In this document: positions 7,728 to 16,031 of the stretch, in pieces
Position numbering within the stretch: position 1 is the first letter of the stretch
Layout of the letters: each line of letters begins with the position of its first letter
From: JBGPJO01 sp964348535
Lineage (GTDB): Bacteria > Patescibacteriota > Minisyncoccia > Phycocordibacterales > JAKFXT01
Direction: 5' to 3'
Assembly (NCBI GenBank): GCA_964348535.1
Contig: CAYGDB010000004.1
Coordinates: 1 to 31,770, forward strand
Length of the DNA stretch: 31,770 bases
Notes under the pieces: generated by a model
Databases searched by the model: none
What the model saw: the letters and a program-made list of their open reading frames with translations, nothing else
What the model was told of the DNA's origin: nothing
Made by a program: the position numbers and the translations under genes

Positions 7728-9620
7728 ATGAAAAAGTTTGTTTATAGTTTAATAATTATATCAATCCTATTTTCTTCAGTGGGAATTATCCTTCCGACTG
7801 ATGCATATGCGCTCACCTGTCCGTCAGGAGAGACTACCCTTAGAAATCCAGATGGGAGTTTTCGTTGCGGAGTTCCTCCGCAAGGCCCAACCATTGCTGA
7901 GATTGGTAGAACCATTATAAGTTTTGGCAAATGCGCTTTAAGTCCATTTGATTGCGCGGCAATAGCTATATTAGGACTTACAGGCTACCTGCTTTACGGC
8001 GCTGGAATAGTTTTAAATTTCGCGGTAGCGGTTACCATCCTAAACATGTCAAGTTTTATCAAAAACATAGACGCTATAGATATAGCGTGGGCTGCCTTTA
8101 GAGACCTTGCCAACATATTTTTTATATTCGTTCTAATTTATATATCCGTTAGCACAATTTTAGGACTCTCATCCGGAGCAACAAAGAAAAAATTGGCAAC
8201 TGTGGTAGTTGTGGCGCTTCTCATAAACTTCAGCTTATTTTTTACAAAAGCGATTATAGACACTTCAAACATCGTAACCATACAATTTTACAATGCTATT
8301 GCTCCGGGTGGAGATTCTCTTGACACCGGGCTGTCAGGTATTTTCACGGACAGATTGGAATTGGTATCAATTTTTGATACTAAAACAAAAACATCCGCCG
8401 CAGGGTATTACGATTCAGCATTTGATAGCGTGAAAGGTGTTGAGAACCCTTTCACCGTTGCCACAATGGGGTCATTATTTTTCCTTATTGCCGCTTTTGT
8501 TTTTATAGCAGCGGCGATACTTTTGATAACAAGGTTCGTTATTCTGATTTTTTTGATGATTATGTCTCCGCTTGCCTATGTGGGTATGATTCTTCCAAAA
8601 GGAGAGGGTATGTCAAAAAAATGGTGGGATAGTCTTATTGACCAATGCTTATTCGCCCCAGTTTTAATGATGTTTCTCTGGGTTACGGCAAGCATAATAA
8701 ACCATCCTTCTTTTGCCACAATTATATCTGGTGGCAACCCAACAAACGCAACTTTTGCTAATGCCATAGGAGAAAACACGCCTTCTAATGTATGGGTAAT
8801 TTTTAACTTTATGGTAATTATCAGCTTACTAATTACATCTTTAATCGCCGCTAAAAGAGCTGGGGCGGCGGGAAGCGGGTTTGCCACAAAATTGGCTGCT
8901 GGGGCAACAATAGGAGGCGCCGCATGGTTGGGCAGAAATACTGCAGGAAGAGTAGCGAGTCGAATTGCCCGTTCAGAAAGGTTCCAAGAATTTGCAGGAC
9001 GCTACAAAGGAGCGGAAATTGCTCTAAAAGGAGTCAGGGGTGTCGCAAATTCAAGCATGGATGTTCGTGCAACCAAATTAGGAGACCACTTCGCTAAAGA
9101 AACCGGACTAGAGACCGGAAAGGCTAGCGGTATAGGAGGATTTAATGCCACACTAAATAAACAATCAGAGGAGGGTGTCTTATTCGGAAGAAGTCTTGAC
9201 CGCAGCCCAGCCGGACGCCAAGCATATGCAACACGTCTAGCAACATCGCCACTCGCTAGCGGTGGCAGTAGAAACTCTCTGAATTCAATATTTGGGACAA
9301 TGGGCAGAAAGAATCGCGTGGTGGCGGCCAGACTCCTTCGCGAGCGTTCAAATGAACTTCGTACTGAAATTAATCAACTCAATCAAGAACTCTCCAGCCT
9401 CCAACGAGTAGCAGCGCCAACACCTTCTCAACTAAATCGGATTGCAGAACTTACTGGTCCAGCTACAAATAACCAATCAATAGCGCATAGGGTGGCCGAA
9501 AGAAATAGACTTGAAGCTCAAATGGTAACACTGGAACTAGCCCCAGCGCCATTAGCCCCAGGCGCGCCTCCAGGAACACCAGCCCCAACTTCCCCTGACA
9601 CCATGCGCCAACAATACTAA
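7728..9620 (+). CDS. VirB6/TrbL-like polytopic membrane protein
   Basis: A 630-residue protein: signal-like N-terminus, then about six or seven membrane segments between residues 60 and 385 (e.g. IFFIFVLIYISVSTILGL, VVVALLINFSLFFTKAII, FFLIAAFVFIAAAILLI, VILIFLMIMSPLAYVGM). A long hydrophilic tail follows, with Ala/Gly-rich and helical stretches and a Pro-rich end. A polytopic core plus long soluble tail in this operon position fits the VirB6/TrbL inner-membrane channel family. The WWDSL segment after the third group of helices is typical of the Patescibacteria versions as I remember them. Confidence 0.8.
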   Translation: MKKFVYSLIIISILFSSVGIILPTDAYALTCPSGETTLRNPDGSFRCGVPPQGPTIAEIGRTIISFGKCALSPFDCAAIAILGLTGYLLYGAGIVLNFAVAVTILNMSSFIKNIDAIDIAWAAFRDLANIFFIFVLIYISVSTILGLSSGATKKKLATVVVVALLINFSLFFTKAIIDTSNIVTIQFYNAIAPGGDSLDTGLSGIFTDRLELVSIFDTKTKTSAAGYYDSAFDSVKGVENPFTVATMGSLFFLIAAFVFIAAAILLITRFVILIFLMIMSPLAYVGMILPKGEGMSKKWWDSLIDQCLFAPVLMMFLWVTASIINHPSFATIISGGNPTNATFANAIGENTPSNVWVIFNFMVIISLLITSLIAAKRAGAAGSGFATKLAAGATIGGAAWLGRNTAGRVASRIARSERFQEFAGRYKGAEIALKGVRGVANSSMDVRATKLGDHFAKETGLETGKASGIGGFNATLNKQSEEGVLFGRSLDRSPAGRQAYATRLATSPLASGGSRNSLNSIFGTMGRKNRVVAARLLRERSNELRTEINQLNQELSSLQRVAAPTPSQLNRIAELTGPATNNQSIAHRVAERNRLEAQMVTLELAPAPLAPGAPPGTPAPTSPDTMRQQY

Positions 9621-9622
9621 TT

Positions 9623-10309
9623 ATGGAAAATGACTTTACAAAAATAGAAGATGCTTTTAAGAAAGCGCCAGCCAAAATAAAAGAGGCTTTGCTTTCTACA
9701 GAATTGTCGGAAACACTCCAAAAAATTATGGAAGAAAACAAAATCTCCAGTGAAAATGCAGACAAAGTGACAGATGAAACTGGCGCGGTTTTGCTTGGTC
9801 TTAGCCCACGAGAATCCATATCAATTTCAATCGAAAGAAACACAGGAATAGCAAAGGAACTAGCATTAAATGTCGCTAGAGAAATAGAAGAAAAAATATT
9901 TAAGAATGTTTTGGCAAGTAATACACATCAAGAACCTCAGAGTGGAGAAATCGTTTGGGAAGAGCATAATCCTTTTTTGCCTATGCTTAGTAAGACGACA
10001 GATGATAGACAACAGATACTAGACAATAGACCTTCAGACGTAAAAGAGGAGAAGGAAAAACCAGATGTGACTTCGGCTTTGGCGGCGGAGATGGGGAACC
10101 TTCTTGGTCGTGAAGCGCAAAACATGAAGCATGGAGCGCACAGCATTGAAATACAAAACGTAAAACCAATAATTCCAGAGGATAAACTGTCGGGGGTGGT
10201 GCAGATGCCGAGGAAAGAGGTGGAGATGATGAGGAAAGATACACAAGAGACAGCAGACATTAGACAGTCAGATAAGAAGGGAGATCCTTACAGGGAGCCA
10301 GTAGAATAG
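9623..10309 (+). CDS. Helical accessory protein of the secretion operon, unknown function
   Basis: A 228-residue soluble protein beginning two bases after the VirB6 stop. The N-terminal 100 residues look like a helical bundle (IEDAFKKAPAKIKEALLST and onward); the rest is low-complexity and charged. No named family recognised. The DNA coding for DDRQQILDNRPSD (10001-10040) and the 3' end (10247-10272) is built from the AGACAATAGAC word that also fills the downstream intergenic region, so the repeat has entered the coding sequence. Confidence 0.65.
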   Translation: MENDFTKIEDAFKKAPAKIKEALLSTELSETLQKIMEENKISSENADKVTDETGAVLLGLSPRESISISIERNTGIAKELALNVAREIEEKIFKNVLASNTHQEPQSGEIVWEEHNPFLPMLSKTTDDRQQILDNRPSDVKEEKEKPDVTSALAAEMGNLLGREAQNMKHGAHSIEIQNVKPIIPEDKLSGVVQMPRKEVEMMRKDTQETADIRQSDKKGDPYREPVE

Positions 10310-10317
10310 ATATGGAA

Positions 10318-10828
10318 TAGACAATAGACATCAGACTTGTAGACAATAGACATCAAACATTGGACTTGCGGACGATAGACATTCGACAGAAGGCTTTTAG
10401 ATAATAGACAGCAGACAATAAAAAAAGAGACTGTATGAATAATAACTTTAAAAAATTGGTAGTGTGGCAGAAATCAGTAGAGTTAGTGGAGAAAGTTTAT
10501 ATAGCAACAAAAAAATTACCGAGAGAAGAGGTGTATAATCTGACAAGCCAAATTAGACGAGCGGCGCTATCAATACCGTCAAACATAGCCGAGGGGAGTA
10601 GGAGAAATAATCAGCCTGAATTCAACCAATTCCTGGGTATAGCCAGAGGATCAGCGGCTGAACTTGAAACCCAACTTCTAATAGCCCAAAAACTTTACCC
10701 TAAAATAGATTTTGGTAGTTCAGAAAAATTGCTTGTAGAAGTCCAAAAAATGCTTAACTCTTTCTATCACAAATTTAATACTTCTAACATATCCTCTATT
10801 GTCTAATAGTCTGATGTCTATTAGTCTA
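10318..10828 (+). mobile_element. IVS-like element 1: S23 gene inside an inverted repeat
   Basis: The left arm (10318-10350) and right arm (10795-10828) are inverted copies, about 31 of 34 positions matching, with an exact core AATAGACATCAGACT. The arms are separated by about 440 bases holding one S23-type gene. Between the left arm and the gene, 10351-10430 continues the same AGACAATAGAC words. The gene's stop codon (TAA, 10804-10806) lies in the right arm. The next gene of the operon starts seven bases after the right arm. Classified as mobile by analogy with 23S rRNA intervening sequences; transposition is not shown. Confidence 0.5.
10435..10806 (+). CDS. Four-helix-bundle protein, 23S rRNA intervening-sequence (S23) family
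   Basis: A 123-residue protein with the whole family signature: FKKLVVWQKSVELVEKVY, LPREEVYNLTSQIRRAA, SIPSNIAEG and RGSAAELETQL. The family forms small four-helix bundles (pentamers in solved relatives and in Avd of diversity-generating retroelements) and was first found as the ORF of intervening sequences in 23S rRNA genes. Biochemical function is unknown; nucleic-acid binding is assumed. Here it sits between two secretion-operon genes and is bracketed by inverted repeats. It is only distantly similar to the second copy at 12024, so this is not a recent duplication. Confidence 0.9.
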   Translation: MNNNFKKLVVWQKSVELVEKVYIATKKLPREEVYNLTSQIRRAALSIPSNIAEGSRRNNQPEFNQFLGIARGSAAELETQLLIAQKLYPKIDFGSSEKLLVEVQKMLNSFYHKFNTSNISSIV

Positions 10829-10834
10829 AATTCC

Positions 10835-11248
10835 ATGCAATTCCAAGTCCCACAATTCATAGATGTAGAGGATAAAATTTTCGGGCCGTTTACCTTGAAG
10901 CAATTCATATACATCTCGGGCGGCGCCGGACTGATTGCCCTTATGTATTTTTACATTCCTTTTTTCATAGCTATTTTTCTTATGCCAATGGTAGCCGCCT
11001 TATCAGCCGCTCTGGCTTTTTATAAAATTAACAATAAACCCTTTATAAATATGCTGGAATCCGCAACAATGTATTTCTTCCGCAACAAACTTTATATTTG
11101 GAAAAAAGAACCCAGAAAAGCCACTCCGGAGAAAAAAAGCGAAGAGGATGTCTTGACGCCGTTCCTCGCTCCCAAACTTTCAGACAGCAAGCTTAAAGAC
11201 CTTGCGTGGAGTTTGGATGTTACAAACTTACCAAATCGTAAAACATAA
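10835..11248 (+). CDS. PrgI family membrane protein
   Basis: A 137-residue protein from the ATG at 10835, starting MQFQVPQFIDVEDKIFGPFT, the characteristic opening of the PrgI family found beside VirB4 in Gram-positive and Patescibacteria conjugation-like clusters. Two adjacent membrane helices (about residues 23-62) are followed by a cytoplasmic basic tail (FFRNKLYIWKKEP). In-frame starts upstream (TTG 10799, ATG 10814) fall inside the repeat arm and add only repeat-coded residues, so they are less likely. PrgI is a VirB3-like inner-membrane partner of the VirB4 ATPase (family knowledge). Confidence 0.87.
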   Translation: MQFQVPQFIDVEDKIFGPFTLKQFIYISGGAGLIALMYFYIPFFIAIFLMPMVAALSAALAFYKINNKPFINMLESATMYFFRNKLYIWKKEPRKATPEKKSEEDVLTPFLAPKLSDSKLKDLAWSLDVTNLPNRKT

Positions 11249-11270
11249 AACTCGAGGCCTAAAACATAAA
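11239..11270. repeat. Two direct TAAAACATAAA words
   Basis: TAAAACATAAA occurs at 11239-11249 (overlapping the PrgI stop) and again at 11260-11270. It is a third short-word pair in an intergenic gap, unlike the two main word families. Confidence 0.4.
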
Positions 11271-11275
11271 GCATC

Positions 11276-11284
11276 TGGTATAAT
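11276..11284 (+). promoter_or_regulatory. Internal extended -10 promoter before the TraC-like gene
   Basis: TGGTATAAT has a full TATAAT (11279-11284) and a TGn extension. The next ATG is 40 bases downstream. No convincing -35. It could give the VirB4 part of the operon its own transcript. Confidence 0.5.
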
Positions 11285-11324
11285 AAATCCGACTTTTTAG
11301 GTCATAAATTTTGTTTACAATACA

Positions 11325-11987
11325 ATGGCTACCCAATCACTTCCAACTCAAGAATTTGTTCCAATCAAAGAAGTGATTGACGGCATTGTTGTCTTAAAAG
11401 ACGGATCATTGCGGGCAATTCTCCTTACTTCTTCGGTAAACTTTGCCTTGAAATCCGAGGACGAGCAAAAATCCATTCTTTTTCAATTTCAAAATTTCCT
11501 AAATTCTCTGGATTTTCCGATTCAAATTTTTATCCAATCAAGAAAGCTTGATATCAGACCATATATTGCTATTTTGGAAGAGCGTTATAAAGACCAGATG
11601 AGCGACCTTCTTAAAATTCAAACAAGAGAGTACATAGAATTCATCAAAATTTTCACCGAGAGTTCCAATATTATGACCAAAAGTTTCTTTGTGGTCATCC
11701 CGTATTCGCCGACAATTTTAGAAACAAACAAAAGCGTAGCTCAAAATCTAAGCGCCATAAGCGGTGGATTTCTTGGAGAAAAAAGAAATGACGAGGAAAA
11801 GATGCTAGATTCAAAAGCTCGCTTTGAGGAACATCGCACACAGCTTGAACAAAGAGTCTCGGTGGTTGAGCAGGGGCTAACAAGAGTTGGTGTTCGGCTG
11901 ATACAGCTTGGAACGGAAGAAGTGATTGAGCTTTATTACAAGATATTCAATCCAGGGGAATTAGAAAAACCCATCAAGTTGAATTAA
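11325..11987 (+). CDS. TraC-like type IV secretion protein
   Basis: A 220-residue soluble protein: MATQSLPTQEFVPIKEVIDG, then IVVLKDGSLRAILLTSSVNF and FLNSLDFPIQIFIQSRKLDI. This is the pattern of the TraC-like domain that in relatives precedes the VirB4 ATPase, either as a separate protein or as its N-terminal domain. It has no Walker motifs of its own. It is separated from virB4 by a hairpin and by IVS-like element 2. Its last codons form the 5' arm of the hairpin at 11967-12003. It probably acts with VirB4 at the inner face of the membrane. Confidence 0.75.
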   Translation: MATQSLPTQEFVPIKEVIDGIVVLKDGSLRAILLTSSVNFALKSEDEQKSILFQFQNFLNSLDFPIQIFIQSRKLDIRPYIAILEERYKDQMSDLLKIQTREYIEFIKIFTESSNIMTKSFFVVIPYSPTILETNKSVAQNLSAISGGFLGEKRNDEEKMLDSKARFEEHRTQLEQRVSVVEQGLTRVGVRLIQLGTEEVIELYYKIFNPGELEKPIKLN

Positions 11988-12003
11988 AAAACTTGATGGG
12001 TTT
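11967..12003 (+). terminator. 14-bp perfect hairpin at the 3' end of the TraC-like gene
   Basis: AAACCCATCAAGTT (11967-11980) and AACTTGATGGGTTT (11990-12003) pair perfectly around a nine-base loop that contains the stop codon. Only the three T of the arm itself follow before GGAATT. It could be a partial terminator, an mRNA-stability structure or a processing site. It ends one base before the left arm of IVS-like element 2. Confidence 0.5.
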
Positions 12004-12004
12004 G

Positions 12005-12439
12005 GAATTATGAATATAGAATTATGAATTATGAAAAAAATGGTCAAACAAAAAGGATTCAATCTTTTGTGGACCTTAATACTTGGCAGGAAAGTCATAA
12101 ACTGGTTGTTCTTATATATAAAACCAGTCGAGAATTCCCTAGGGATGAACAATTCGGCTTAACTAATCAAATAAGAAGGGCCGTGGTATCAATTACTTCA
12201 AATATAGCCGAGGGTTTTAGTCGTCATTCTTTTAAAGAGAAGGTACAATTCTATTCTATAGCCCTCGGTTCTCTTACCGAAACCCAAAATCAACTTATTA
12301 TAGGAAAGGATGTCAGTTATCTTAGTGAAAGCGCCTACGAAAAACTCACTGCCCAAGCTATAATTGTAAGCAAGCTGTTTAATGGCCTTATAAAAAAATC
12401 TCGTTCCATTCTTAATTCATAATTCTATATTCATAATTC
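12005..12439 (+). mobile_element. IVS-like element 2: S23 gene inside a perfect 27-bp inverted repeat
   Basis: The left arm 12005-12031 and right arm 12413-12439 are perfect reverse complements over 27 bases, both made of GAATTATGAA-type words. The S23 gene fills the interior: its ATG (12024-12026) lies in the left arm and its TAA (12420-12422) in the right arm. In RNA the arms would close a stem with the ORF in the loop, the architecture of intervening sequences in some bacterial 23S rRNAs. The virB4 ATG follows seven bases after the right arm. The mobile status is inference. Confidence 0.6.
12024..12422 (+). CDS. Four-helix-bundle protein, 23S rRNA intervening-sequence (S23) family
   Basis: A 132-residue protein with the family landmarks FVDLNTWQESHKLVVLIY, FPRDEQFGLTNQIRRAVV, SITSNIAEGFSRHS and ALGSLTETQNQL. 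Compared with the copy at 10435 it keeps the QIRRA and NIAEG blocks but differs widely elsewhere. Start and stop codons are both provided by the inverted-repeat arms, so gene and element are coextensive. An ATG-proximal segment (NYEKNGQTKRIQS) is repeat-coded and probably not part of the fold. Function unknown; RNA or DNA binding is a family-level guess. Confidence 0.88.
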   Translation: MNYEKNGQTKRIQSFVDLNTWQESHKLVVLIYKTSREFPRDEQFGLTNQIRRAVVSITSNIAEGFSRHSFKEKVQFYSIALGSLTETQNQLIIGKDVSYLSESAYEKLTAQAIIVSKLFNGLIKKSRSILNS

Positions 12440-12445
12440 TAACCT

Positions 12446-14421
12446 ATGGCCCTACTTGAATTTTTCAAATCAAAAAAAGAAGAGAGCGAGAGAGACAAGC
12501 TCTCAGCAATGTTGCCGAAGCAGATTTTTGAATCCAGCGTTCTTGAGTTGAAAGATATCATAGCTCCTTCAGCCCTAAAAATAACGCCAAAAGAGCTGAA
12601 CCTCGGAGAAAAAATGGTTCGAACTTTTTTTGTCATATCCTATCCGCGCTATCTTAATGAAAGTTGGTTTTCACCAATTATAAATCTGGACAAAGTTTAT
12701 GATANNNNNNNNNNNNNNNNNNNNNNNNNNNNNNNNNNNNNNNNNNNNNNNNNNNNNNNNNNNNNNNNNNNNNNNNNNNNNNNNNNNNNNNNNNNNNNNN
12801 NNNNTATCTTAATGAAAGTTGGTTTTCACCAATTATAAATCTGGACAAAGTTTATGATATTTCGATATTTATCCACCCTGTTGAAACCGGCACGGTCCTT
12901 CGGCAATTCCAAAAAAAGGTGGCCGAGGTTCAAAGTCAAATCAACGCAAGAGAAGAAAAAGGGTTGGTCAGAGACCCTGTCCTTGATACCGCCTACCAAG
13001 ACTTGGAGCAGTTGCGAGACTCTCTCCAACAAGCCCAAGAGAAACTTTTTGACGTCGGTCTTTATATTTCTGTCTATGGAAATTTAGAACAAGAATTAGA
13101 CAAAGGTGAATCTGAAATCCGTTCTATTCTTGAATCAAAACTTGTCTATTTAAAACCATCGCTTTTTCAGCAAGAGCAAGGATTCAAAAGTGTTATACCG
13201 CTTGGTACCGATGAATTGATGGTTCACTCCAAACTAAACTCCTCACCACTATCAAGCTTGTTTCCTTTTATCTCCTTTGACCTGACATCCGATAGGGGAA
13301 TTCTTTACGGAATAAACCGCCACAACTCAAGTCTCATTCTTTTTGACAGATTTTCTCTTGAAAATTACAATTCCGTCACTTTTGCCAAAGCCGGTGCCGG
13401 AAAATCCTACGCCGTAAAATTGGAGATACTTCGGACACTGATGTTTGACACAGAAGTAATAGTTATAGACCCTGAACGCGAGTACGAGTACTTAGCAGAA
13501 GCCGCTGGTGGTCGTTATTTCAACATATCCCTCACTTCAGAGCATCACATAAATCCTTTTGACTTGCCTGTGCCGAGAGAAGATGAGTCAACGGCAGACA
13601 TTCTCCGCTCTAATATAGTGAATCTGGTGGGGCTTTTCAGAATAATGATGGGAGGCCTTACGCCAGAGGAAGACGCCATAATTGACCGAGCCATTACAGA
13701 GACTTACGCTCTTAAAGATATAACGGCGGAGGCCGACTTTGGCAGTATTGAACCGCCTTTAATGTCCGACTTTGAACTGGTGCTTGGGGGAATGGAAGGC
13801 GGGGATTCCCTTGCTCAACGCCTGACTAAATACACCCGAGGCACATGGGCCGGATTTATAAACAAACCGACCAATGTTGACATAAATAAAAAATTCGTCG
13901 TTTTTTCGGTGCGTGACATGGAAGACGAGCTCAAGCCGGTTGCCATGTATATCATCACTCACTTCATATGGAACGCCATAAGAAAAGAGCTCAAAAAAAG
14001 ATTACTCGTAATTGACGAGGCTTGGTGGATGATGAAGTCAGAAGACACGGCTTCATTTCTCTTCTCGCTCGCAAAGAGAGGGAGAAAATACTACTTGGGA
14101 CTTTCCACCATAACCCAGGACGTGGACGACTTTCTAAAATCAACGTACGGCCTTCCCATTATTACCAACTCATCCATTCAGCTACTTCTCAAACAATCTC
14201 CGACAGCGATAGACGTTCTCCAAAAAACATTCAACCTAACCGAGGAAGAAAAATATCTTCTACTTGAATCAGATGTCGGGGAAGGAATATTCTTTGCCGG
14301 TTTAAAACACGTGGCCATTAAAATAATCGCTTCATACACCGAAGACCAAATAATCACATCCGACCCGTCCCAGCTTCTGGCAATAAAAAAGTCCAAGACA
14401 GAGCTCTCAATGCAGAAGTAG
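12446..14421 (+). CDS. virB4: VirB4 family type IV secretion ATPase (interrupted only by an assembly gap)
   Basis: The N-terminal part (MALLEFFKSKKEESERDKLS) runs to 12704, then 100 N, then the rest. Bases 12650-12704 are repeated exactly at 12805-12859. Removing one copy and the N (155 bases) puts both halves in one frame, giving about 606 residues with a normal join (DKVYDISIFIHPVETG). Walker A is AGAGKSYAVKLE, Walker B is RLLVIDEAWWMM, and the hydrophobic and Gln-rich segments after it (LGLSTITQDVDDFL) match VirB4/TraC ATPases. It energises pilus biogenesis or substrate transfer at the inner membrane, with PrgI and VirB6 as partners. The stop is followed by a 70-base gap with a small CTGAAG/CTTCAG hairpin. 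Confidence 0.9.
12705..12804. other. 100-N scaffold gap flanked by a 55-bp duplicate
   Basis: Exactly 100 N, the size assemblers often use for a gap of unknown length. The 55 bases before it (12650-12704) equal the 55 bases after it (12805-12859), so the two contigs overlap and nothing is likely missing. Confidence 0.95.
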
Positions 14422-14491
14422 GTCGTTCAGACTCTGAAGAATCTTCAGACTCAAAGAGGTAGAGGGTGGAGGGTTTAAAAAGAAAAAACCA

Positions 14492-14860
14492 ATGGAAAAG
14501 ATAGATAGAATTCCCAAAAGCACGGCCATTCTTATGCTCGGCGTGGCTATTTTTTTTGACGTTTTTCAGATGTTTTTGAATTTCATTATTATTGGAATGA
14601 TATTGAATCCGATTTTAGTAACACCTTTTGCCAGCCTCACTTTCTACCTATGGTACAAAATGCGCGGGGTGGGGCTTTCCGACAGCGCTAAACGCTTTGC
14701 CGTGTATGTGGCAGGATTTTTGCTTGAACTTATTCCCATACTGAACACCCTCCCGGGATTAACTCTTTCAACAGCCCTAATGATAGTGATAGTCCGTGCC
14801 GAAGACAAAGTGGAAAACGCCAAGAACAAACTAAAAATGCCAAACAGAAAAAACGGCTAG
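14492..14860 (+). CDS. Small integral membrane protein of the secretion operon
   Basis: A 122-residue protein with about three hydrophobic helices (around 12-40, 42-55 and 68-100) and a basic C-terminal tail (KNKLKMPNRKNG). No named family recognised. A purine-rich stretch GGAGGG lies about 20 bases before the ATG, too far to be a standard Shine-Dalgarno. It follows virB4 by 70 bases in the same direction, so it is probably part of the same operon. Confidence 0.72.
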   Translation: MEKIDRIPKSTAILMLGVAIFFDVFQMFLNFIIIGMILNPILVTPFASLTFYLWYKMRGVGLSDSAKRFAVYVAGFLLELIPILNTLPGLTLSTALMIVIVRAEDKVENAKNKLKMPNRKNG

Positions 14861-15008
14861 AAAGCAAAACGAGTAAGAAATGCTCTTACTCAAATTCAAA
14901 CAAACAGACCCACTGTTGAAAGAAGAGTGGAATAGAAAGAACAAAAAAGTTATTATGGAGAAGCCGCAAACGATAACCAACCGACCAGAGAAAAACTGGT
15001 TGCTTAAA

Positions 15009-16028
15009 ATGAAAAAAAATCTAAACAAATTTGCGCTTGCTCTTTTTTTCTTCTTTGCTTTTTCCTCTACCACTTTTGGGCAAGGAATACCGGGAGCGGG
15101 AGTAAACGTATCAATCCAGCCAAGAAATCCGAAGGCTTTTCAAACGATAACGATATCTCTTGAAAGTTTTTCAACAGATCTTAATCAGGCCAACATAAAG
15201 TGGTATTTGAATGGTTCACTCCAAAAAGAAGGACGGGCAATGAAAAATTTCACGGCAGAAACAGGAAGTCTGGGAAGCGTCTTAACGGCAGAGGTGGTGA
15301 TAGATACAAAAAATCTGGGCGTCATAACGAAAAAAGTGACGGTAATTCCCGCCGAAGTTGAAATAATAGGACAAGCTGATTCCTTTGTTCCTCCTTTTTA
15401 TAAAGGAAAGGTGCTCGCTTCAACCGAAGGCTATCAAACCCTTATAGCCATTCCATCATTTGTTACCAAGAGTGGAAGAAAAATCTCACCAAATGACATC
15501 GTGTTCAAATGGGAAAGAAATGGAAGCGTTTTATCCGACGATTCTGGTTTAGGAAGAAGCCTGATTACCGTTAAAGTCCCTTATATTAAAGAGGCCGTAG
15601 AAAAGTTTGAGGTCGAGGTGAGCGCTCCTGAACATAATCTAAACGCCACAGAAATTTACTTTGTTTCGCCTGAAAATCCTCAAATTGTTTTTTACGAAAA
15701 CAACCCTCTTCTTGGAGTAATGTTTAATCGGGCCTTAAACGAAACACTCAACCTAAACAAAGATGAAATAGCCATTATTGCCTATCCTTTTGCTTTTAAT
15801 AAAGGCGTGATAACTAGCGCCGACTCCAACTTTAGCTGGAAAATAAACAATAACAAAGTTTCCCCGACAGGAAAAAGAAACATCATCACTTTACGCCGTC
15901 CGACCGACTCAAAAGGGGTATCCTCTGTTTCTCTTTCCATAGAAAATTCAAAAAGGGTTTTTGAGTCCGCTTACCAAAGTTTGAGAATTAACTTGGGTAA
16001 TTCAGATACTCAAAGCCCGCAATTTTAA
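15009..16028 (+). CDS. Secreted protein with predicted beta-sandwich repeats
   Basis: From the ATG at 15009 the protein (about 339 residues) opens with a textbook signal peptide (MKKNLNKFALALFFFFAFSS, cleavage near TTFGQG). The frame is open further upstream with ATGs at 14880 and 14955, but those would put 26-43 charged residues before the signal peptide. The mature part looks like successive Ig-like or beta-sandwich modules (VNVSIQPRNPKAFQTITISL; VFKWERNGSVLSDDSG; FSWKINNNKVSPTGKRNI), the latter two with repeated W-x-x-N/N-N pattern. No enzyme motif is seen. Likely an extracytoplasmic scaffold or adhesin of the secretion-like apparatus; role inferred from the operon. Confidence 0.75.
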   Translation: MKKNLNKFALALFFFFAFSSTTFGQGIPGAGVNVSIQPRNPKAFQTITISLESFSTDLNQANIKWYLNGSLQKEGRAMKNFTAETGSLGSVLTAEVVIDTKNLGVITKKVTVIPAEVEIIGQADSFVPPFYKGKVLASTEGYQTLIAIPSFVTKSGRKISPNDIVFKWERNGSVLSDDSGLGRSLITVKVPYIKEAVEKFEVEVSAPEHNLNATEIYFVSPENPQIVFYENNPLLGVMFNRALNETLNLNKDEIAIIAYPFAFNKGVITSADSNFSWKINNNKVSPTGKRNIITLRRPTDSKGVSSVSLSIENSKRVFESAYQSLRINLGNSDTQSPQF

Positions 16029-16031
16029 TTT

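Noticed and set aside
10799..10834. Upstream start for the PrgI gene
   Set aside because: The extra residues are coded by the repeat arm; MQFQVPQFID at 10835 is the family's usual opening.
12446..14421. virB4 as a split or broken gene
   Set aside because: The break is a scaffold gap between duplicated contig ends; frame is restored when the duplicate is collapsed.
14422..14491. Terminator after virB4
   Set aside because: The CTGAAG/CTTCAG hairpin is short and is not followed by a T-run; the operon appears to continue.
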